From NCBI GenBank assembly GCA_002715965.1, contig PBAL01000009.1:1-42215 (forward strand): a DNA stretch of 42,215 nt, given 5' to 3'. Source of the stretch: Verrucomicrobiales bacterium. Lineage in GTDB: Bacteria; Verrucomicrobiota; Verrucomicrobiia; Limisphaerales; JAYPXF01. Both the position numbers and the translations under genes were made by a program. Positions 25,713 through 33,998 of this stretch are shown here, piece by piece. The notes under the pieces were generated by a model that did not search any database, was not told the DNA's origin, and was given only the letters and a program-made list of their open reading frames with translations. The stretch's first letter is position 1, and each line of letters opens with the position of its first letter.

Positions 25713-28058
25713 GTGATAAGAACCTGTCAGATACTCCTCATTCTCTCGTTCACCGCGTCGGCCGTTTCCATTTCGGCAGCCAAAAAGAAGCCGGATGCCT
25801 CGCTTCTCACCTTGGATCGCATCTTCGTGAAGCGCGAGTTCAATGCCCGAGGGTACTCGCACCAGTGGCTGAAGGGTTCGGATTATACTCGCCTTGAAAA
25901 TGCCGACGGTGGTGGGAAGAACATTGTTCGTTACCGTGGCGGCCGTGAGAAGGGTGAGGTGATGGTGCCCGCCACCGATCTGATTCCATCGGGTTCGACG
26001 ACACCTCTTGAGATTGGGCGCTACAGCTGGTCAAAAGATCGTTCGCTCCTGTTGATTTACAACAATTCGAAACGGGTCTGGCGTACGAACAGCCGCGGGG
26101 ATTACTGGCTCCTTGATCGTTCGAGCGGGGAGCTTCGCAAGTTGGGGGGGGATGCGCCCGCTTCCAGCCTGATGTTCGCCAAGATTTCACCGGACAACCG
26201 AAACGTCGCCTATGTCCGGGACAACGACATCTGGGTCGAAGACCTGATCCATCACAAGGTTTGCCGACTGACGGAAAAGGAAAACAACGGTGTGATCAAT
26301 GGAACCTTCGATTGGGTATACGAAGAGGAGTTCGGCATCCGCGATGGTTTTCGTTGGAGTCCCAACGGAGAATCGATCGCTTTCTGGCAGATTGACGAAA
26401 ATCCGGTACGCAAACACACGATGATTGACAACCTGGTCGGGCTCTATCCCAAGACGATCGAGTTTGGATACCCGAAGGTGGGACAGCAGAACGCGTATTG
26501 CCGCATCGGAGTCGTGAGCGTGAAGCACGCTGCGGTTCACTGGATCAATACTTCTTCAGATCTTCAGAACAACTACATCGCGAGGATGGATTGGGCTGAC
26601 AATTCGGAATCCTTGTTGATTCAGAAACTGAATCGCTTGCAAAACACGAACGAGGTGATTCTGGCTACGGTGCATGGTGTAAAGTCCACCCAATTCGTGC
26701 CCCCCACCATTAACAGGACGGTTCGGCCTTTCCCGCGAGAGGCACGAACCTCCACGACAACTGGAAAGGAGGCGCCTGGTGAACATGTGATCCTGCTCGA
26801 GGGGGACAAGGCGTGGGTAAACGTCCGAGATGAAACGCACTGGATCAATGGCGGCAAGCAGTTCACCTGGACCAGTGAGCGGGACGGATGGCGACATATC
26901 TATCTGGTCAATCGTGATGGAGGAAAACCGACGCGCGTCAGCTCCGGGCATATGGATGTGATCCGCCTGTTGCACGTGGATGAGAAGGCGCAATTGATCT
27001 ACTTCATCGCATCGCCAAAGAATCCGGCGGAACGCTACCTCTATGCCGTTGGAATCGATGGCAATAATCAGCGTCGAATCACTCCGGCATCAGAGAAGCG
27101 CGGCACGCACAGCTACAGCATTTCGCCGGACGGAAAACTCGCCTTCGTTACTTCGTCGAATGCCGATACGCCCCCGGTGACCATGCTGGTTTCGTTGCCA
27201 GAGCACAAACAGATCCGGGTGGTGGCGGACAACGATTCTCTCAAGAAGAAGGTCGCCAAGCTGAAGCATCGACCAGCCCAATTCATTTATGTCGATGTTG
27301 GGAAAAGGCAGAAGCTACACGCCCGATTGCTCAGCCCGCCAAACTTCGACAAGAAAAAGAAGTATCCGTTACTGGTCTACGTGTATGGCGAACCAGCCGG
27401 GAGCACGGTTCGGGACAGTTGGGGGCGTTCATCACACATGTGGCACATGATGTTGGCTCAGCAGGGATACTTCGTGATTACCATCGACAATCACGGGACA
27501 GCGGCACCAAGGGGCCGTGCCTGGAGGAAATCGATCTATCGACGGGTGGGGATTGACGCTCCCAAAGAACAAGCCGCTGCGATCAAAAAGCTGCTAAAAG
27601 ACCGGCCCTACATTGATCCCAAACGTGTGGGTGTCTGGGGGTGGAGCGGAGGCGGTTCGATGAGCCTGAACGCGATCTTTAAGTATCCGGAAATTTACTC
27701 GATGGCGATGGCGATCGCTCCGGTTCCGAATCAACGGCACTACGACACGATTTACCAGGAGCGATACATGGGATTACCGGGCGACAATGTGGAAGGTTAT
27801 CGGGAGGGATCGCCGATTCACTTTGCGCACCAGCTAGACGGTGACCTGCTGATCGTTCATGGAACGGCGGATGACAACTGCCACTACCAGACTTTTGAGA
27901 AGCTCGTGGACAAGCTGATTCAACACAACAAGCCGTTTACCATGATGGCGTATCCCAATCGCACGCATTCCATTCGTGAAGGCCGGAATACAACGATCCA
28001 CCTGTTCTCGCTGATGACGCGATTTGTTCAGCAGCATCTGCCTGCAGGCGCCAAGTGA
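25713..28058 (+). CDS. secreted dipeptidyl-peptidase IV-like S9 serine peptidase
   Basis: The GTG at 25713 gives a 781-residue protein with a signal peptide (hydrophobic ILLILSFTASAVS then AAKKKPD). No ATG start lies near. The N-terminal propeller carries DWVYEEEFG, the double-Glu motif that holds the substrate N-terminus in DPP-IV. The C-terminal hydrolase has Ser645 in GWSGGGS, Asp in HGTADDN, and His752 in NRTHSIREG. It probably cleaves N-terminal dipeptides, preferably after Pro or Ala, in the periplasm. The frame stays open further upstream but overlaps lpxC there. It is divergent from lpxC-fabZ. Confidence 0.9.
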   Translation: MIRTCQILLILSFTASAVSISAAKKKPDASLLTLDRIFVKREFNARGYSHQWLKGSDYTRLENADGGGKNIVRYRGGREKGEVMVPATDLIPSGSTTPLEIGRYSWSKDRSLLLIYNNSKRVWRTNSRGDYWLLDRSSGELRKLGGDAPASSLMFAKISPDNRNVAYVRDNDIWVEDLIHHKVCRLTEKENNGVINGTFDWVYEEEFGIRDGFRWSPNGESIAFWQIDENPVRKHTMIDNLVGLYPKTIEFGYPKVGQQNAYCRIGVVSVKHAAVHWINTSSDLQNNYIARMDWADNSESLLIQKLNRLQNTNEVILATVHGVKSTQFVPPTINRTVRPFPREARTSTTTGKEAPGEHVILLEGDKAWVNVRDETHWINGGKQFTWTSERDGWRHIYLVNRDGGKPTRVSSGHMDVIRLLHVDEKAQLIYFIASPKNPAERYLYAVGIDGNNQRRITPASEKRGTHSYSISPDGKLAFVTSSNADTPPVTMLVSLPEHKQIRVVADNDSLKKKVAKLKHRPAQFIYVDVGKRQKLHARLLSPPNFDKKKKYPLLVYVYGEPAGSTVRDSWGRSSHMWHMMLAQQGYFVITIDNHGTAAPRGRAWRKSIYRRVGIDAPKEQAAAIKKLLKDRPYIDPKRVGVWGWSGGGSMSLNAIFKYPEIYSMAMAIAPVPNQRHYDTIYQERYMGLPGDNVEGYREGSPIHFAHQLDGDLLIVHGTADDNCHYQTFEKLVDKLIQHNKPFTMMAYPNRTHSIREGRNTTIHLFSLMTRFVQQHLPAGAK

Positions 28059-28421
28059 TGCGTCTTCAGCAAGGTTTGTGATTAGACGCGGTGGCAATTG
28101 TAAGAGGGACCTCAACTGAAACCGCATGTCTTCTCCCTCACTCTCATCTCTCTGCCTGCTGGGAGAGGAAAGTTGTGCTGTCGCTGCACATGACACCCAT
28201 TTGCTGAATGAGAGCGTCCTCTATGGTCCCCTCTCCCAGCGTGAGACGGTCGGGGTGAGGGGGAACGCATCAAAAACTGTTTGATCTGCATGCTGTCAAC
28301 TGTGCGGTTTCTTTTTGTGTAGTTCTCAGTTGCCACTGATTCTTTAAATCACACTCCAGCAAATTCTGCATGCGATTGGAATTGGAACGCCCCTCAAAAT
28401 CGGCTACTGAACGCGTGGTTC
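28059..28421. other. 363-bp gap between genes, largely filled by the second MITE-like repeat
   Basis: No gene is visible. The repeat at 28091-28336 occupies most of the space, leaving 32 bp after the DPP-IV stop and 85 bp before lspA. A weak AT-rich patch (TTCTTTAAATC, 28341-28351) lies just after the repeat and may contribute to the lspA promoter. Confidence 0.4.
28091..28336. repeat. MITE-like repeat, copy 2 (246 bp) with perfect-like terminal inverted repeats
   Basis: The ends GTGGCAATTG (28091-28100) and CAGTTGCCAC (28327-28336) are inverted copies with one mismatch in ten. GAAACCGCA (28118-28126) and TGCGGTTTC (28303-28311) form a second, perfect 9-bp inverted pair inside them. The interior has an 11-bp inverted repeat (28158-28168 and 28230-28240) and is about 95 bp longer than copy 1 at 2407-2557. 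The shared outer parts and differing middle suggest one family with variable cores. No transposase is encoded. Confidence 0.7.
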
Positions 28422-28958
28422 ATGTCGCCTGAGTCCAACAAACGCATCTTCCTGCTCGCGACCATGATTCTGGTCGCCGATCAGGTCACGAAGCTCATTG
28501 TGATCAACACGCTGCCCTATGGAGGAGAAAAGATTATCGTGGATGGCTTCTTCAAATTCGTGCATTGGGGCAACACCGGTGCGGCTTGGAGCATGTTCAG
28601 CGGAAACAACCATTTCCTGACCTTTGTGGCAGTGGCAGCGCTGATCGTGCTCTTCCTGATGCGCCGGCATTTTGGTGCTGAGGAGAAGCTGGGGCAGATT
28701 GCATTGGGCCTGATGTTCGGCGGGATTATCGGCAACATCATTGATCGCATCCGCATCGAGCATGTGACCGACTTTATTTACTTCTATTTGAAGCGCCGGG
28801 GCGGAACGGAGATTGGATTTCCCGCCTTCAACATTGCCGACAGCGCAATCTGCATTGGAGTGGGCCTGTTGTTCGTCCTTTCCTGGCAGGCGGATGAGGA
28901 AGCCAGTGCGTCCGACTCGCCTGCGCCAGTTGATCCCGCGCCGGCTCCCAAGGAATGA
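28422..28958 (+). CDS. lspA: lipoprotein signal peptidase (signal peptidase II)
   Basis: A 178-residue membrane protein with four hydrophobic segments. The family motifs are present: ADQVTKLI near the N-terminus, then NTGAAWSMF, the catalytic Asp in GNIIDRIRIEHVTDF, and the second catalytic Asp in FNIADSAI. It removes signal peptides from prolipoproteins at the inner membrane and is the target of globomycin. The C-terminal tail is rich in Ser, Pro and Ala, which is unusual but not disruptive. The stop overlaps the miaA start by 4 bp (ATGA), so the two genes are translationally coupled. Confidence 0.95.
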   Translation: MSPESNKRIFLLATMILVADQVTKLIVINTLPYGGEKIIVDGFFKFVHWGNTGAAWSMFSGNNHFLTFVAVAALIVLFLMRRHFGAEEKLGQIALGLMFGGIIGNIIDRIRIEHVTDFIYFYLKRRGGTEIGFPAFNIADSAICIGVGLLFVLSWQADEEASASDSPAPVDPAPAPKE

Positions 28959-29866
28959 AGCCCCTGTATCTGGCCGGTCCGACCGCGGTTGGAAAATCTG
29001 CAGCCGCCATGGAACTTGCCGAACGATTGAACGCGGAAATAGTTTCCGTGGATTCGATGCAGGTTTATCGCGGGCTGAACATCGGGACGGCCAAACCATC
29101 TCGGAGAGAGCAGGAGAGAATTCGGCATCATTTAATCGACGTCGTCGGGCTCGAAGACGCCTTCGATGCAGCAAAGTTTGTCGAGCTTGCGGAACTTGCT
29201 GTGAAAGAGGCGAAGGGCAGGGGATGCAACACGATCTTTTGCGGTGGCACAGGGCTGTATTTCAAGGCATGGCTGGCGGGTCTTGGTGAAGCGCCCACGT
29301 CCGACGAGTCGTTGCGCGAGGAGTTGGAATCGATAGACGTAGCGGTGCTGCTGGAGGAGTTGAAGGAAAAGGACCGGCAAACGTTTGAACGCATCGATCG
29401 TGAAAATCCGCGCCGAATTGTGCGGGCGATCGAGGTGATCCGTTTGACGGGGAAGCCGTTTTCGGAGCAGCGGGCTGACTGGGGGGAGATCGGTGACGCA
29501 AAGGTCATTTGTCTCATTCGCGAAAGCACTGACTTGCGCGAACGAATCAATCAGCGTGTGGATCAAATGTTCGGACAGGGATTGGTGGGGGAGGTTGAGG
29601 CATTGTTGAAGAATGGCCTGGCCGAGAATAGAACGGCGATGCAGGCCATTGGTTATCGGCAGGTCGTGGAACACTTGCGCGGCGAGCGATCGCTCGATGA
29701 AACAATCGAGTTGATCAAGACGAAGACCTGGCAGTTTGCCAGACGGCAATCCACGTGGTTTCGGAACCAGTTGCCGTCAGTGTGGGTGGAAGCGACGACC
29801 GATGAGCCGATCGAGAGCCTTGTGGATAGGGCTTATGAGGCCTGCAGGGCTTCGATCAGAGACTGA
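28955..29866 (+). CDS. miaA: tRNA dimethylallyltransferase (MiaA)
   Basis: The 303-residue protein has the P-loop GPTAVGKSAAAMELA and the tRNA/DMAPP-binding DSMQVYRGLNIGTAKP. The DVVGLEDAFDAAKF, GGTGLYFKAW and NPRRIVRAIEV segments, and a C-terminal GYRQVVEHLRG, are all MiaA hallmarks. It transfers a dimethylallyl group to A37 of tRNAs reading codons that begin with U. The ATG overlaps the lspA stop as ATGA. Length and order are normal. Confidence 0.95.
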   Translation: MKPLYLAGPTAVGKSAAAMELAERLNAEIVSVDSMQVYRGLNIGTAKPSRREQERIRHHLIDVVGLEDAFDAAKFVELAELAVKEAKGRGCNTIFCGGTGLYFKAWLAGLGEAPTSDESLREELESIDVAVLLEELKEKDRQTFERIDRENPRRIVRAIEVIRLTGKPFSEQRADWGEIGDAKVICLIRESTDLRERINQRVDQMFGQGLVGEVEALLKNGLAENRTAMQAIGYRQVVEHLRGERSLDETIELIKTKTWQFARRQSTWFRNQLPSVWVEATTDEPIESLVDRAYEACRASIRD

Positions 29867-30250
29867 CTACTTCTCCGTGAATGGCTTCAGCTGTCGACGC
29901 TGTTTCTTCGTCGGGCGGCCAAGCCCCTTTGGGTAGGTGGGTCCGGCAGATCCACTGTCTTGCTTGGCTCGTTCGTATTCTTCAGCAGACGTGAGGTCTT
30001 CCAGATAACCAGAAACCAGCTTTGCGCCGACGCGACGTTCCAATAGCGCTACAACTCTCACCGTTTTGTAAATCCGTCCGGTCTTGGCACTGATCTCATC
30101 CCCAATGCGGATCTCACGTGCGGGTTTTACCGAGGTGCCAATCAGCTTGACGTGACCCGCATTGCAGGCCTCTGTCGCTTGGGTGCGGGTTTTGTAGAGG
30201 CGGACCGCCCAGAGCCATTTGTCGATGCGAATGCTCTCAAGCTCGCTCAT
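29867..30250 (-). CDS. hslR: S4-domain RNA-binding protein, Hsp15-like
   Basis: The 127-residue protein opens with an S4 domain (IRIDKWLWAVRLYKTRTQATEACNAG), characteristic of Hsp15. It then has GTSVKPAREIRIGDEIS and a basic C-terminal tail (GRPTKKQRRQLKPF). In E. coli this heat-shock protein binds 50S subunits that carry a stalled nascent chain. Its start overlaps the stop of exbD by 4 bp, so it is the last gene of the exbB-exbD-hslR unit. It converges with miaA, with no gap between the stops. Confidence 0.88.
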   Translation of the reverse strand: MSELESIRIDKWLWAVRLYKTRTQATEACNAGHVKLIGTSVKPAREIRIGDEISAKTGRIYKTVRVVALLERRVGAKLVSGYLEDLTSAEEYERAKQDSGSAGPTYPKGLGRPTKKQRRQLKPFTEK

Positions 30251-30663
30251 TCGGCTTTCTTTGTGAAGGCGCTGAGGTTTTTCAAACCGGCATTCTTGGC
30301 GAGGTCCATCACTTGGATGATCACGCCGAAGGGAGCCTTCTCATCCGCACGAATCGCTACCAGGGCTTCCTGGTCCCGCTTCACCGCCTGTTGGATCGTG
30401 TGGAAAAGGAGATTGGTTTCCACAACTTCACCGTTGAGGTAGAGGTGGGGAGAATCCTTGGCGATCTCGACAATGATCGATTCACCGTCGTGTTCACCGG
30501 CGGGCTTGGAAGTCGTTGATTCGGGAAGCGCCAGTGTAACTGCCGTGGGCTTCTTGAACTGTGTGGAACTCACCAGGAAGATCAGCACGACAATCAGCAC
30601 GTCGATCAACGAGACGATGACGACGGCCGGCGCTTGTCGGCGCTTTCGAACGGTGAACTGCAT
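30247..30663 (-). CDS. exbD: ExbD/TolR family biopolymer transport protein
   Basis: A 138-residue protein with one N-terminal membrane segment (about 13-32) holding the conserved Asp (LIDVLIVVLIFLV). The periplasmic domain of TolR type continues to the end (VAIRADEKAPFGVIIQVMDLAKNAG). It forms the proton channel with ExbB and energises outer-membrane transport through TonB-like proteins, or alternatively serves the Tol system. No tonB-like gene is adjacent. It begins 3 bp after the exbB stop. Confidence 0.9.
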   Translation of the reverse strand: MQFTVRKRRQAPAVVIVSLIDVLIVVLIFLVSSTQFKKPTAVTLALPESTTSKPAGEHDGESIIVEIAKDSPHLYLNGEVVETNLLFHTIQQAVKRDQEALVAIRADEKAPFGVIIQVMDLAKNAGLKNLSAFTKKAE

Positions 30664-30666
30664 GGA

Positions 30667-31302
30667 TCAGTTTCCTTCCTGCGAACGAATGGGGGGAGGG
30701 GCTTGGGCCGAAGCCTGGAATTGCGTTCGATAGAAGCGCTGCAGGAATTCGTCACAGATGTTTTCCATTTCAACGGCCAGCGTTTCAACCCGGCGACTGT
30801 AATAGCTCCAGAAAATCAACGACGGGATGGCGACCAGCAAGCCCATGAGTGTCGCGCGGAGGGCGAGTGCAATGCCGACGGCAAACTTGCTCTGATCGGC
30901 CGCCTCTGAGCCCATGGCATTGAAGAGCAGGATCATACCGAAGATCGTTCCGACCAATCCCAAGAGGGGAGCTATGCCGGTAGCGATTTCGAGAACGACC
31001 AGTCCGCGCTCCAATTGAGCGACTTCGTGACGGGCCTTGGTCTGGATCGCATCGATGGTTTCGTTCTTCGGGCAGTTCAAATGGCTGATCGCGATCAGGA
31101 TCAGGCGGGCAATGGGCGAAGGATTGATCTCGCAGGTCTTGCGCAGCGCGGGTAGGTCGGATTTGCTCCGACAACGATCGACCGCCTGTTCGACTTCCGG
31201 CGGGATGACGCGATTCCACCGAAGCGCAATGGCGCGCTCGATGATGAATGCCACACTGACGATCGAGGTGATCACCAAGAGCACGATGATAAATGATTCC
31301 AT
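30667..31302 (-). CDS. exbB: ExbB/TolQ/MotA family proton channel protein
   Basis: From the ATG at 31302 (MESFIIVLLV) the protein has 211 residues and three membrane segments. The first is at about 3-25. Segments at about 120-150 (GIAPLLGLVGTIFGMILLF, the family signature) and 165-190 form the proton path. It pairs with ExbD encoded directly downstream. The frame is open for another 58 codons upstream, without membrane-protein character. It is divergent from amt, with about 190 bp between the two starts. Confidence 0.92.
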   Translation of the reverse strand: MESFIIVLLVITSIVSVAFIIERAIALRWNRVIPPEVEQAVDRCRSKSDLPALRKTCEINPSPIARLILIAISHLNCPKNETIDAIQTKARHEVAQLERGLVVLEIATGIAPLLGLVGTIFGMILLFNAMGSEAADQSKFAVGIALALRATLMGLLVAIPSLIFWSYYSRRVETLAVEMENICDEFLQRFYRTQFQASAQAPPPIRSQEGN

Positions 31303-31492
31303 ACTCAGCCGGAATTGAAGGCGGGGGCGGGGGAGCAAGGCAAGCCAAATGGCGAGCGAGGGGTTGTTAATAATTTTTTTTGTCGCCAATGGCTTGCCGG
31401 AACACCTATAGACGGCATTCATCACGGCTATGAAAAGCACGCATGAAGTGTGTTTTGCTCCGTGGTGACAACACAATCAAGAGATCAACAAC

Positions 31493-32827
31493 ATGATGAA
31501 TTCGGACAATAACGGGCGTTTTAAGCGTTTTTTGGCTGCAATTATTGGATTTGGTGCCATCTCTGTATTTGCGCAGGATGGTGGCATCAGCGCGGGTGAC
31601 ACGGCGTGGATATTGGTCGCAACAGCCCTCGTGCTGTTCATGAATATTCCAGGTCTGGCCCTGTTTTACGGTGGTTTGGTGCGGAAAAAGAACGTGTTGT
31701 CCGTATTGATGCAGTGCTTTGTCCTGACCGCAGTCATGACGGTGCTCTGGACGGTGGTGGGTTACTCACTGGCCTTTTCTGGCACTGGGATGTCAGAAGG
31801 GGAGGTGAACCTGCGCTCATTCGTAGGCGGCTTGGACCTCATGATGCTGAAGGGCGTCACTCCGGATACTCCAGCGGACAATATTCCGAAACTGCTTCAC
31901 TTCGTCTTTCAAATGACCTTCTTCATCATCACTCCCGCGCTGATGGTGGGTGCGTTTGTGGATCGTATCAAATTCTCGGCTGTTCTTTGGTTCACGATCC
32001 TCTGGAACTTGCTCGTATATGCGCCGGTCTGCCACATGGTCTGGGGAGGAGCGGGCGGTTACTTCGCCGACATGGGCGTGCAGGATTTTGCCGGAGGTAT
32101 CGTGGTTCACATCACAGCGGGCGTGGGCGCACTGGTAGCCTGCATCGTGCTGGGACCTCGCAATGGTTACCCCAAGAAACCCATGCCTCCGCACAACCTG
32201 CCAATGACGGTCATGGGAGCCGCGATGCTCTGGGTCGGCTGGTTCGGCTTCAACGGTGGCAGTCAGCTGGCAGCTGACGGTGGTGCTGCCTCCGCGATTG
32301 TGGTGACGCAGATTTCGGCCGCCACGGCCACGCTTGCGTGGATGTTCATCGAATGGGCCAAGTTCGGCAAACCCAGCATGCTTGGTGCAGCGACCGGTTC
32401 CATTGCCGGTCTTGCGGCAATCACCCCGGCCTCCGGAACGGTCGGGCCGATCGGTGCACTGGTCATCGGTGCGATGTCGGGTACCATTTGTTGGTGGGCC
32501 TCCACAGTCCTGAAGCAAAAACTGAAATACGACGATTCACTGGACGTATTCGGCGTCCACGGTGTCGGCGGCTTTATCGGCACCGTCATGCTGGCATTCC
32601 TGATGAGCGAAGAACTGGGTGGTGTTGGCTATGGCGAAGGTGTCACAGTTCGCAGCCAATTTGGCGTTCAATTGTTTGCGGCAGTTGCCACTGCCGTCTA
32701 TACCGCGATCGTCAGTTTCATAATACTGAAAATTGTTTGTGCGGTGGTTGGCCTGCGGGTCAGCGAAGCGGAGGAGAATGAAGGGTTGGATCTCGCCTAC
32801 CACGGGGAAGAAGCCTACAACGACTAA
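31493..32827 (+). CDS. amt: ammonium transporter (Amt/AmtB family)
   Basis: This 444-residue protein has a signal-like N-terminus ending in VFAQ (typical of AmtB, where the first segment is cleaved) and then eleven membrane segments. GDTAWILVATALVLFMNIPGLALFYGG is the family start. The pore histidine pair lies in VVHITAGVGALV and DVFGVHGVGGFIG. It conducts ammonium or ammonia across the inner membrane. The glnK-type gene follows 19 bp later, the usual arrangement, where the PII protein blocks the channel when nitrogen is plentiful. A second ATG (31496) is possible. A weak sigma54-like element lies at 31444-31459. Confidence 0.95.
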   Translation: MMNSDNNGRFKRFLAAIIGFGAISVFAQDGGISAGDTAWILVATALVLFMNIPGLALFYGGLVRKKNVLSVLMQCFVLTAVMTVLWTVVGYSLAFSGTGMSEGEVNLRSFVGGLDLMMLKGVTPDTPADNIPKLLHFVFQMTFFIITPALMVGAFVDRIKFSAVLWFTILWNLLVYAPVCHMVWGGAGGYFADMGVQDFAGGIVVHITAGVGALVACIVLGPRNGYPKKPMPPHNLPMTVMGAAMLWVGWFGFNGGSQLAADGGAASAIVVTQISAATATLAWMFIEWAKFGKPSMLGAATGSIAGLAAITPASGTVGPIGALVIGAMSGTICWWASTVLKQKLKYDDSLDVFGVHGVGGFIGTVMLAFLMSEELGGVGYGEGVTVRSQFGVQLFAAVATAVYTAIVSFIILKIVCAVVGLRVSEAEENEGLDLAYHGEEAYND

Positions 32828-32843
32828 CCAACAGAAAGACTGA

Positions 32844-33185
<342 letters not shown>

Positions 33186-33353
33186 ACATTGCCCTTCTTT
33201 TTGGCTGGTCGAACGGGCAATTTGCGATGACGAGGAGCCCCCGTGCGGCTATATGACGGGCATGAGTGAAGCAGGTAAGGGTTCGAGTTAGGCAGCGCCC
33301 GGAATGCGCGAGACATTTGGGCTGGATCGATACAGATTCACGAAGGGAAAATC

Positions 33354-33998
33354 ATGCTGGTGGTGACGGCAGCCGCCATGATGGTCGTTGGTGGCGCACT
33401 TGCAGTTCTTTCGCCCGGATCAAAAGATCAACCTCAGATCGCCCAGACCAAGCAAGGCACTGCAGGCAGCCGGGGGCATCCCGCAGGTGGGGCAGGGGAC
33501 GTGCTGATGACCACTTTTGCCGACGGAGGCGGACTTCAATTGCCGATACCCGGCATTACGAATGCAGTTCCGGGCGATGAAGCTCAACCAACGCCTGCAC
33601 CCGATACGGGGTTAGGGCTGGCTGATTTTTCGAAGCTGTTCGTGAAGGGTGGATTCGGCCTGTTCGTTGGATTTGCGATCGGCTTGGCCATCCGGGCGTT
33701 CATAAAGCTCGCGGTCGTGATCACCGGATTCTACCTGCTTACCCTCACGATACTCTCGCATGCCGAGTGGAATCCGTTTGTTTCCCTGCTTGATCCGACA
33801 ATTCATCTGAACCCAGTATCCGTGATCCATGGCTGGCAAGCTCGCCACAATCGATTACGTCATACTGGCCGCATACTTGATCGGCACGGTGATTCTTGGC
33901 CTGGCAATCGGTCGGCGAATCAAGACAGGGAAGGACTTTTTCCTCGCGGGCAAGGCACTGCCATGGTGGGCGATCGGAATGTCGCTGGTGGCCACTGA
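33354..33998 (+). CDS. FUN14-like membrane protein, frame running into the next gene
   Basis: The protein begins with a hydrophobic segment (about 1-18, MLVVTAAAMMVVGGALAVL) and a long Pro/Gly/Ala-rich linker (20-90). The domain at about 92-135 (FSKLFVKGGFGLFVGFAIGL and AFIKLAVVITGFYLLTL) resembles FUN14 (PF04930) in its glycine-rich pair of helices. The role of bacterial FUN14 proteins is unknown. The open frame continues 170 bp past the start of the symporter gene at 33829 and has no family similarity there. Stop codons lie in frame +1 at 33808 and 33823, so a one-base shift might be hiding the true end. Confidence 0.5.
   Translation: MLVVTAAAMMVVGGALAVLSPGSKDQPQIAQTKQGTAGSRGHPAGGAGDVLMTTFADGGGLQLPIPGITNAVPGDEAQPTPAPDTGLGLADFSKLFVKGGFGLFVGFAIGLAIRAFIKLAVVITGFYLLTLTILSHAEWNPFVSLLDPTIHLNPVSVIHGWQARHNRLRHTGRILDRHGDSWPGNRSANQDREGLFPRGQGTAMVGDRNVAGGH

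Noticed and set aside
33186..33230. Terminator after glnK formed by TTGCCC and GGGCAA
   Set aside because: The loop is about 20 bases, the stem is short and no T run follows.
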